Source of the DNA: Lachnospiraceae bacterium
Lineage (GTDB): Bacteria; Bacillota_A; Clostridia; Lachnospirales; Lachnospiraceae
Assembly (NCBI GenBank): GCA_017430765.1
Contig: JAFRMI010000029.1
Span: 1-13,443 of the forward strand
Length of the DNA stretch: 13,443 nt
Direction of reading: 5' to 3'
Position numbers and translations under genes: made by a program
Notes under the pieces: generated by a model
Databases searched by the model: none
Told to the model about the DNA's origin: nothing
Seen by the model: the letters and a program-made list of their open reading frames with translations, nothing else
Shown: positions 7,311 to 13,212 of the stretch, piece after piece
Position numbering within the stretch: the stretch's first letter is position 1
Layout: each line of letters begins with the position of its first letter

Positions 7311-7463
7311 TGCAGGCCCGCGATGCTTCGATTCTTGATTCAGGCCTGCGGTACGGCTCTTTCTGCAGGCCTGCGGTGCTTCGATTCTTGATTCAGGCCT
7401 GCGGTTCGGCTTTTTCTGCAGGCCCGCGGTGCTTCGATTCTTGATTCAGGCCTGCGGTTCCAC
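7311..7463. repeat. 53-bp tandem repeat, three copies
   Basis: Copies begin at 7311, 7364 and 7417, each opening TGCAGGCC. Each unit holds the word CAGGCCTGCGG (or CAGGCCCGCGG) twice, 28 and 25 bp apart, separated by TGCTTCGATTCTTGATT and by a C/T-rich stretch. The last copy decays after 7460. CAGGCCTG is itself palindromic, so each copy can form small stems. It lies between the divergent promoters of the DUF1858 and ferredoxin genes and upstream of both. Confidence 0.9.
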
Positions 7464-7534
7464 ATCCGCAAAGGGTTATAGTGTGTTTTAGTGCTACTAT
7501 CTCTCATAAAAGAATCTTAAGGGCATACGGTACA

Positions 7535-7624
7535 GTCAGATGGAGCATTGTCAGGGAGAGCACAGTCATGGGGAGCTTTGTCAGAGAGAGCATTGTCAGG
7601 AGGAGCACCGTCAGAGGGAGCAAC
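7535..7624. repeat. 15-bp tandem repeat, six copies
   Basis: Six head-to-tail units start at 7535, 7550, 7565, 7580, 7595 and 7610, each of the form GTCA, then a purine-rich middle, then GGAGC or GAGC and three variable bases. Because 15 is a multiple of three, one plus-strand frame reads as five-residue repeats (T/I-V-R-x-S) in an open frame from a GTG at 7481 to 7666. There is no ribosome site before that GTG, so I treat it as a repeat and not a gene. Confidence 0.85.
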
Positions 7625-7703
7625 AATACCATTATGTGGAGAAAAAGGCATTCTGAGTTAGTCTAATATAACTGAAAACTCGTTAATTCCATGGTGATTT
7701 TTC

Positions 7704-7732
7704 TTGCAAAGAGAAAACAGTTGGTCTATTAT
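7704..7732 (+). promoter_or_regulatory. Ferredoxin gene promoter
   Basis: TTGCAA (7704-7709) and TATTAT (7727-7732) are exactly 17 bp apart, a good sigma-A-type match, about 43 bp before the ferredoxin ATG and leaving a short leader with AAGGAGG at 7759-7765. Confidence 0.65.
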
Positions 7733-7774
7733 GGAGTCAGTCAAAATATCAATCCAGCAAGGAGGAATTTAATT

Positions 7775-7945
7775 ATGGCATATGTTATCAGCGATGATTG
7801 TGTAAGCTGCGGAACATGCGCAGGCGAGTGCCCGGTTGGCGCGATTGTAGAAGGCGACGGCAAGTATGAGATCAACGCAGACGAGTGCCTCAGCTGCGGA
7901 ACATGCGAAGGCGCATGTCCGGTCGGCGCTATCAGCGCAGAATAA
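7775..7945 (+). CDS. 2[4Fe-4S] ferredoxin, clostridial type
   Basis: A 56-residue soluble electron carrier with two tetranuclear iron-sulfur clusters, the low-potential carrier used by hydrogenases, pyruvate:ferredoxin oxidoreductase and similar anaerobic enzymes. Two copies of CxxCxxCxxxCP are complete: cysteines 9, 12, 15, 19 and 38, 41, 44, 48. The two halves are internally similar (SCGTCAGECPVGAI and SCGTCEGACPVGAI), as expected from the ancient duplication of this fold. Length matches clostridial ferredoxins (about 55). The ATG at 7775 is set by AAGGAGG nine bases upstream. It has its own promoter and terminator, so it is a one-gene transcript. Confidence 0.97.
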   Translation: MAYVISDDCVSCGTCAGECPVGAIVEGDGKYEINADECLSCGTCEGACPVGAISAE

Positions 7946-7958
7946 TTCAACAATTCAT

Positions 7959-7995
7959 AAAAAACGGAGCGGATCAAACGATCTGCTCCGTTTTT
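7959..7995. terminator. Bidirectional terminator between ferredoxin and lysC
   Basis: A 12-bp stem (7964-7975 with 7980-7991, one G-T pair) encloses the loop AAAC, flanked by A6 on the left and T5 on the right. It ends the ferredoxin transcript 13 nt after its stop. Read leftward it has a T6 tract and would end the hom-lysC transcript, after the 41-bp repeat array. Confidence 0.9.
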
Positions 7996-8012
7996 GCATC
8001 TCTTAATACTCA

Positions 8013-8298
8013 CTGATCAGAAAGCTGCTTCGCTTTGTACCTCGCAGTACCAGCTGATCATAAAGCTGCTTCGCTTTGTACCTCGCAGTACCAGCTGATC
8101 ATAAAGCTGCTCCGCTTTGTACCTCACAGCACTCACTGATCACATAAGCTGCTCCGCTTTGTACCTCGCAGTACCAGCTGATCATAAAGCTGCTTCGCTT
8201 TGTACCTCGCAGTACCGGCTTATTATAAAGCAGCTCCGCTTTGTACCTCGCAGTACCGGCTGATTATAAAGCTGCTTCGCTTTATGCCTCCTGCACCC
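8013..8298. repeat. 41-bp tandem repeat, seven copies
   Basis: Units begin CTGATCA or CTTATTA at 8013, 8054, 8095, 8136, 8178, 8219 and 8260; all are 41 bp except one of 42 and a decayed last one. Each unit carries two potential hairpins, AAAGC(6 nt)GCTTT and GTAC(6 nt)GTAC, and a TGATCA palindrome at the joint. There are no unique spacers, ruling out CRISPR. The array ends 8 nt before the lysC stop and lies inside the lysC-to-terminator interval, so it is probably transcribed as lysC 3' untranslated RNA. Confidence 0.93.
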
Positions 8299-8306
8299 GT
8301 TCCCTC

Positions 8307-9515
8307 TTAGTCCGCAAGTCCGAATGCGTCATGGACGGCATTGACAGCCCTCTCGCCGTCTTTCTCATTGATGAGGACGGTGACGCGGATCTCTGACGTC
8401 GAGATCATGTTGATGTTGATGTCCTCGTTGTAGAGAGCCTCGAACATCTTGGCTGCGACGCCCGGATTGGTCATCATGCCGGCGCCGACGATAGAGAGTT
8501 TTGCGACCTCCTTGTTGACGTCGAGTTCCTTGAACTGCAGCCTGCCGCGGTTTTCCGTGAGGACATCGATCGCATCCTGAAGATTGTCATCGGGAAGAGT
8601 GAAAGAGATATCCTTTGTCGCGTCACGCCCGATCGACTGCAGTATCACGTCAATATTGATGCCCTTCTTCGCAAGGATGTCAAACAGCTTAAACGCGACA
8701 CCCGGTACGTCTTTAAGACCGATGACGGAGATCCGGTCGGCCGACTTGTCGAGCGCAACTCCGCTGATCAGCATTCTTTCCACTTTGTTATCCTCCCGTA
8801 ATATGGTTCCCTCACTGCGGTTAAGCGACGATCTGACAACGAGTGTCACGCCGTATTTTTTCGCCATTTCAACGGACCGGTTGTGAAGGACGCCGGCTCC
8901 AAGCGAAGCGAGATCAAGCATCTCGTCGTAGGTAATCTCCTGCAGCTTGCGCGCCTTCGGGCAGATCCGCGGGTCTGCGGTGTATACGCCGTCGACGTCT
9001 GTGTAAATCTCGCACGCGTCCGCGTGGAGCGCCGCTGCGAGCGCGACCGCGGTTGTGTCCGAGCCGCCTCTTCCGAGGGTCGTGTAATCGTCGTATTTGT
9101 TGACGCCCTGGAAGCCGGTCACAATGACGATCTTCCTGTCCTCGAGCTCATGCATGATGCGCTCACTGTCGATTCTCTTTAAGCGGGCATTCCCGTACGA
9201 GCTTGTTGTGCGCATAGCCACCTGGAACGCGTTGAGTGAGACCGCCCGGACACCGAGCGTATCCATCGCGATCGCCATCATCGCAACCGATACCTGTTCG
9301 CCCGTTGTGAGGAGCATATCGAGCTCCCTCTTCGGCGGGCGGCCGTTCACCTCATGGGCAAGACGGATCAGCTCATCCGTAGTTTTTCCCATCGCTGAGA
9401 GCACAACAACCACATCATTGCCCTTATTGAAGTCTTCCACACACCGCTTCGCGACGTTCATAATCCGCTCCGGCGTGCCTACTGATGTGCCTCCGAACTT
9501 TTTTACAATCAGCAT
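8307..9515 (-). CDS. lysC: Aspartate kinase
   Basis: Phosphorylates L-aspartate with ATP, the first step towards lysine/diaminopimelate, threonine and methionine. The 402-residue product is monofunctional. The kinase domain (1-245) has KFGGTS at 6-11, TTGEQVS at 70-76, GRGGSDTTA at 148-156 and YTDVDGVYTADPR at 171-183. Two regulatory ACT domains follow (about 262-330 and 338-400; each has a PG turn, DVPG at 269-272 and TNPG at 349-352), so feedback inhibition is likely, but the effector cannot be read from sequence. GGGGGAG lies about 9 nt upstream of the ATG. Only 21 nt separate it from hom upstream, so the two form an operon. Confidence 0.97.
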   Translation of the reverse strand: MLIVKKFGGTSVGTPERIMNVAKRCVEDFNKGNDVVVVLSAMGKTTDELIRLAHEVNGRPPKRELDMLLTTGEQVSVAMMAIAMDTLGVRAVSLNAFQVAMRTTSSYGNARLKRIDSERIMHELEDRKIVIVTGFQGVNKYDDYTTLGRGGSDTTAVALAAALHADACEIYTDVDGVYTADPRICPKARKLQEITYDEMLDLASLGAGVLHNRSVEMAKKYGVTLVVRSSLNRSEGTILREDNKVERMLISGVALDKSADRISVIGLKDVPGVAFKLFDILAKKGINIDVILQSIGRDATKDISFTLPDDNLQDAIDVLTENRGRLQFKELDVNKEVAKLSIVGAGMMTNPGVAAKMFEALYNEDININMISTSEIRVTVLINEKDGERAVNAVHDAFGLAD

Positions 9516-9536
9516 AGATAGTTTCTCCCCCGCGGA

Positions 9537-10763
9537 TTACTCTTCCGCTTCCTCTTTTTTGCCGCGGCGGTACCACTTGATCACCGCTTCGGCGCTGCCG
9601 GCCTTCTCCTTGAATTCCTTTTCTTTCATCACCGGCGTCAGGAATCCGATCTCATCCGCCGCCTGCGGGAGGCGGGTGACGTCCGCGATCTCTCCGAAGA
9701 GGGCTTTCGCCTCCTCTTCCGTTCCTCTCATGCGGACGAAAAACGGCCGCTCCACCGCATCCACCGGAAGCAGTTCCAGTGTGTCCCCGCTGTAGGAATA
9801 TTTGATCGTGGATCCCTTGTATTTCACGGCCTCGATCACGTCGCCGCAGACCGCGCTGGCGGTCGGAAGCGAACCGGCGCCGCTGCCGTAGAACATCGTC
9901 GTGCCGACCGCATTGCCCTTCACCATCACGGCGTTCATGACATCGTCGACCGCTGTCAGCGGATTCTCGCGGCCGATCATCATCGGCGCGACGAGCGCCC
10001 ACGTCCCTTCCTCCTCGCGGCGGCTTGTCGCCAGAAGCTTGATGCGGCAGCCCATGGCGTCCGCATAGGCGATATCGGTCTCATCCACATCCGTGATTCC
10101 CTGTGTGGGCACATCCTTATAAGAAATATGGTGACCGTAGGCCAGCGACGAGAGGATTGCAATCTTGCGGCACGCGTCATATCCCTCGACATCCGCTTCC
10201 GGATGAAGTTCCGCATACCCCTTGTCCTGCGCCTCTTTCAGCGCGACTTCGAACCCCTTGCCCTCATCCGCCATACTGGTCAGGATGTAGTTCGTCGTTC
10301 CGTTCAGGATGCCGGTCACTTCCTCGATCTCCTCGGCCGTAAGCGATGAACCGAGTACGCGGATGATAGGAATTCCGCCGCCACAGCTCGCTTCGAAGAG
10401 ATAGTTGCAGGACATATCCCGCGCGATCGCCCGGAGCTCGACGCCGTGCTCGGCGACCAGTTCCTTGTTGGACGTACAGACGCTCTTTCCCGCAAGCAAA
10501 AGCTGTTTCGTAAATTCATACGCGGGCTTAAGGCCGCCCATCGTCTCGACCACGACCGAGATCTCCGGATCCTCCAGGATATCACGGAAGTCGTGCGTCA
10601 GAATCTCTTCGGCCTGTGTCCCCGGAAACTCCCGCAGATCCAGCACGCGCTTCACGTGGATGCGCTCGCCGACGCGGCGGGTAATCGTGTCGCTGTTCAT
10701 GATCAGTGTCCGGACAACGCCGGCACCAACCGTACCGTAACCCATGACTGCGATTTCTGCCAT
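9537..10763 (-). CDS. hom: Homoserine dehydrogenase with divergent C-terminal domain
   Basis: Reduces aspartate semialdehyde to homoserine with NAD(P)H, the branch step to threonine and methionine. In the 408-residue product the nucleotide-binding loop GYGTVGAG is at 8-15, TSNKELVAEHG at 97-107, FEASCGGGIP at 123-132, and the family signature around DVEGYDACRK at 191-200 includes the expected catalytic lysine. I start at 10763: AAAGGAG lies at 10770-10776 and the longer frame to 10850 adds 29 residues with no ribosome site. The C-terminus (about 338-400) sits where ACT domains lie in B. subtilis Hom but lacks the usual DxPG turn (RGTEEEAKALFG instead), so it is a degenerate or different regulatory domain. 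Followed by lysC after 21 nt. Confidence 0.95.
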   Translation of the reverse strand: MAEIAVMGYGTVGAGVVRTLIMNSDTITRRVGERIHVKRVLDLREFPGTQAEEILTHDFRDILEDPEISVVVETMGGLKPAYEFTKQLLLAGKSVCTSNKELVAEHGVELRAIARDMSCNYLFEASCGGGIPIIRVLGSSLTAEEIEEVTGILNGTTNYILTSMADEGKGFEVALKEAQDKGYAELHPEADVEGYDACRKIAILSSLAYGHHISYKDVPTQGITDVDETDIAYADAMGCRIKLLATSRREEEGTWALVAPMMIGRENPLTAVDDVMNAVMVKGNAVGTTMFYGSGAGSLPTASAVCGDVIEAVKYKGSTIKYSYSGDTLELLPVDAVERPFFVRMRGTEEEAKALFGEIADVTRLPQAADEIGFLTPVMKEKEFKEKAGSAEAVIKWYRRGKKEEAEE

Positions 10764-10851
10764 CGTTTTCTCCTTTAATTCCTGCATTCTCACGCAAAAG
10801 GGGCTGCCGCAGTGCGACCGCATTTCCCGCGTGATCCAAATATACCGCACA

Positions 10852-10872
10852 GAGAAAGAGGAGCTCTCTCTC
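10852..10872. other. Hairpin in the prfB-hom gap
   Basis: Arms 10852-10860 (GAGAAAGAG) and 10864-10872 pair over 9 bp with one G-U pair on the minus strand, with a 3-nt loop, 18 nt after the prfB stop. No T-tract follows, so a true terminator is unlikely. It may be a pause site, 3'-end stabiliser or attenuator. A TATATT at 10839-10844 is a possible -10 for hom without a good -35. Confidence 0.3.
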
Positions 10873-10890
10873 CGTCACTGCGTTCTCCCT

Positions 10891-12022
10891 TTATACGCGC
10901 TCCGTCTTGTCAACATTGCCAAGCGCGATCCACTTCAGGTAGGCGTTGATGAACGGATCAATTCCTCCGTCCAGCACTTTCTGCGAGTTCGCGATCTCCT
11001 CCCCCGTCCGCAGATCCTTGATCAGCTGATACGGCTGCAGGAAATAGGACCGGATCTGGTTGCCCCACGCGATCTCCGATACCTTGCCGCGGATGTCGTC
11101 CAGCTTCTCGGCATTTGCCTCTTTTTTGAGCATCAGGAGCTTAATCTTAAGTTCCTGGAACGCCTTATCCTTGTTCTGGAACTGCGAACGCTCATTCTGG
11201 CACGTCACCACAATTCCCGTCGGAAAATGCGTGATCCGGATCGCCGACGACGTCTTATTGATGTGCTGTCCGCCGGCACCCGACGAGCGGTACGTATCAA
11301 TCCGGATATCTTTGGGATCGATCTCGATGTCGATATCCTCCTCGATATCGGGCATCACCTCGCAGGCGGAGAAGGACGTCTGCCGCTTTCCTGCCGCGTT
11401 GAACGGCGAAATGCGGACGAGACGGTGCACGCCATGCTCCGATTTAAGGAGACCGTAGGCATTCTCCCCGTTCACCTGGAACGTAACGGACTTAAGTCCC
11501 GCCTCTTCTCCCTCCAGAATATCGAGAACCTCGACCTGGAACCCGTGTGCTTCCGCCCACCGCGTGTACATACGGTAGAGAATCCCGGTCCAGTCCATCG
11601 CTTCCGTTCCGCCGGTTCCCGCGTGAAGCGTGACGATCGCATTGAGGCTGTCGTATTCCCCGGAAAGCAGCGTCTTCATGCGGATGCTGTCATATTTCTC
11701 CTTGAAATTTTCGAACATCTCCTGCACTTCCGGGATCATCTCGGGGTCCTCGTCCTCCTCGGCCATTTCGATCATGGCGAGGATGTCGTCCCGCTCCGCG
11801 ACAAGTTGCTGATAACCGCTCACATCCTCTTTCATGGATGCCAGCGTTTTCACCTTCTTCTGTGCCTCCTGGGGGTCATCCCACAGGCCCGGGTCTTCCA
11901 TCTCCCGATTCAGTTCTTCGATCCGCTTCTCCTTGGCAGCGAGGTCAAAGTGAATCCCTCATTTCAACCAGTGGTTTTTCGAAGTTGTTCAGCTCGAATC
12001 TGATCGGATCCAACTCAACCAT
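10891..12022 (-). CDS. prfB: Peptide chain release factor 2, with programmed +1 frameshift
   Basis: Ends translation at UGA and UAA by peptidyl-tRNA hydrolysis in the ribosome. Reading from ATG 12022 gives 25 codons (MVELDPIRFELNNF...) and then CTT TGA C at 11944-11950, the universal RF2 autoregulation site. Skipping the T gives GAC (11944-11946) and the frame runs to 10891, a 376-residue protein. AGGG lies in the stimulatory position, starting nine bases before CTT as in E. coli. Residues 205-207 are SPF, the RF2 stop-recognition tripeptide, and 250-252 are the catalytic GGQ. An AAGG-type ribosome site precedes the ATG. In-frame reading alone would call only a truncated protein from ATG 11901 (336 residues). 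First gene of the prfB-hom-lysC series; hom begins 127 nt on. Confidence 0.97.
11944..11950 (-). promoter_or_regulatory. Programmed +1 frameshift site of prfB
   Basis: CTT TGA C on the minus strand, with the in-frame UGA at codon 26 as in most bacteria. Low RF2 delays termination at UGA and the ribosome slips forward from CUU to UUU, so RF2 controls its own synthesis. An internal AGGG in a Shine-Dalgarno-like position lies at the standard distance before the slip site. Confidence 0.96.
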
Positions 12023-12203
12023 CCAGTCTCACCTTCTTTCTGTGCCCAAAGGGTCTTAAATCAAGTGGTAGTATTTCTTTCATCCGGACATATATTTATG
12101 GCAAATGAGCCATCCCTCTCCTCCCTCACGAGTATCTGTTCCGCCTTAAGGCATGACAGAAAACAGTGATTGAAAGAAAAAGCGCGGCTCATATATCCGA
12201 ACA
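12023..12203 (-). other. prfB leader region
   Basis: If transcription starts near 12204, the prfB leader is about 180 nt. It contains a five-codon reading frame at 12096-12113 (MAHLP) preceded directly by the G/A-rich GGGAGGAGAGGG, and a GCCTTAAGGC palindrome near 12143. No known riboswitch or T-box pattern was found. Whether the mini-frame is translated is unknown. Confidence 0.25.
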
Positions 12204-12210
12204 GTTTTAC

Positions 12211-12239
12211 ACTATACATGAAAATTCCTTGATATGCAA
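12211..12239 (-). promoter_or_regulatory. Probable prfB promoter
   Basis: On the minus strand TTGCAT (12234-12239) and TATAGT (12211-12216) are exactly 17 bp apart. The -35 and part of the spacer fall inside the hairpin 12220-12248, so terminator and promoter share DNA. It is the only good promoter I see before prfB and may also serve hom and lysC. Confidence 0.5.
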
Positions 12240-12248
12240 GGAATTTTC
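12220..12248. terminator. Hairpin ending the cytochrome c biogenesis operon
   Basis: Perfect 12-bp arms GAAAATTCCTTG (12220-12231) and CAAGGAATTTTC (12237-12248) with a 5-nt loop. Leftward, the stem's own TTTT serves as a short T-tract. It lies about 130 nt after the ccsA stop. The T-run is short, so efficiency is uncertain. The 130 nt between hold a direct repeat TTRYTGCTCTGTATG-like word near 12255 and 12280, nothing more. Confidence 0.6.
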
Positions 12249-12381
12249 GTGTTACTGCTCTGTATGTATTTTCATTTTATTGCTCTGTATGGGGGCAGAC
12301 TGTCTGGGCGTAAGGGTCCCGGCAGCCTCCCGTCTGATCATTGACAGCCGCCAGGGCCCTTCCGCAGCATCCGGCCTGTAT

Positions 12382-13212
12382 TTAGGCATAGCTGTGAATG
12401 CCCGGCAGGAACGTGTTGACTCCGATATAAGTAAAGATGACGCAGACAAATCCAATCACCGCGAACACTGCGGCGCTTTTCCCCTTGAATCCGCGGCGGA
12501 TCCGCAGATGCAGGTAAACCGCATAGACAAGCCAGGTGACAAGTGACCATGTCTCCTTCGGGTCCCAGGACCAGTAGCTTCCCCAGGCGCGCTCCGCCCA
12601 GATCGACCCGCTGATCATGCAGAATGTCAGAAAGAGAAGTCCGAGCGATACCGCGCGGTAGCTGATATAATCCAGCCTCTCCCGATCCGGCACGTGCTGG
12701 CCGAGGAAGCTGTCATCTCCCATTTTGTCGCGGAGAAGGAAGATCAAGGACAGCGCGAACGAGACGCCGAACGACCCGTACGCGATGATCGCGGTGGATA
12801 CGTGGAATCCCAGCCAGTTGCTGCGGAGAGCGGGCATCAGCTCGTGCACCTCTTTGCTTTGCATCGCCGCATAACCGATCACCAGAAATATGACCGGTAC
12901 GGAAAATGCACCCAGCACACTGAACTTATACTTCCTGATAAAAATCAAGCTCACGAGGCACAGTCCCCACGCAAAACTCGTCGCAAACTCATACTGGTTC
13001 GTGAGCGGCAGCCTTCCTACACCGAGCCCGCGCACAAAGAGCGCCGCTGTATGGAGGAGGAATCCCGCTGCCAGAAGCATTTCCGCTGTGCGGGCGAGCT
13101 GATCCTTCTTGGCGGCAACGAATAGAAAGAACAATACCATCGATGCAAAATACAGAAGCATGGTTACGGTGAAAAGAATGTTTTCGTATTGAAGAAACTG
13201 TGAATTAGCCAT
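12382..13212 (-). CDS. ccsA: Cytochrome c biogenesis protein CcsA/ResC
   Basis: Membrane part of the system II (Ccs) machinery that carries heme out and attaches it to CxxCH apocytochromes c together with ResB/Ccs1. The 276-residue product has about eight hydrophobic segments. The heme-handling WWD region at 205-222 reads WAERAWGSYWSWDPKETW, and candidate heme-ligating histidines are H137 (GFHVS) and H235/H273. LPLTNQYEF at 68-76 is a family-typical loop. I start at 13212 because GGAGG is six bases upstream; the frame to 13242 has no such site. The ATG overlaps the last codons of the upstream gene by 8 nt, so the pair is one operon. A System II gene is unusual for a fermentative clostridium and implies that a c-type cytochrome exists elsewhere in the genome. 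Confidence 0.93.
   Translation of the reverse strand: MANSQFLQYENILFTVTMLLYFASMVLFFLFVAAKKDQLARTAEMLLAAGFLLHTAALFVRGLGVGRLPLTNQYEFATSFAWGLCLVSLIFIRKYKFSVLGAFSVPVIFLVIGYAAMQSKEVHELMPALRSNWLGFHVSTAIIAYGSFGVSFALSLIFLLRDKMGDDSFLGQHVPDRERLDYISYRAVSLGLLFLTFCMISGSIWAERAWGSYWSWDPKETWSLVTWLVYAVYLHLRIRRGFKGKSAAVFAVIGFVCVIFTYIGVNTFLPGIHSYA

Noticed and set aside
8013..8298. CRISPR array
   Set aside because: The periodic unit is contiguous 41-bp tandem DNA with no unique spacers, and no cas gene is nearby. The same holds for the 17-bp and 53-bp arrays.
10744..12003. Plus-strand open frame of 419 residues
   Set aside because: Antisense to prfB, which is firmly identified by GGQ, SPF and the frameshift site.
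12166..12546. 126-residue plus-strand open frame over the ccsA end
   Set aside because: Antisense to the ccsA 3' end and crosses the terminator hairpin; no ribosome site or recognisable product.
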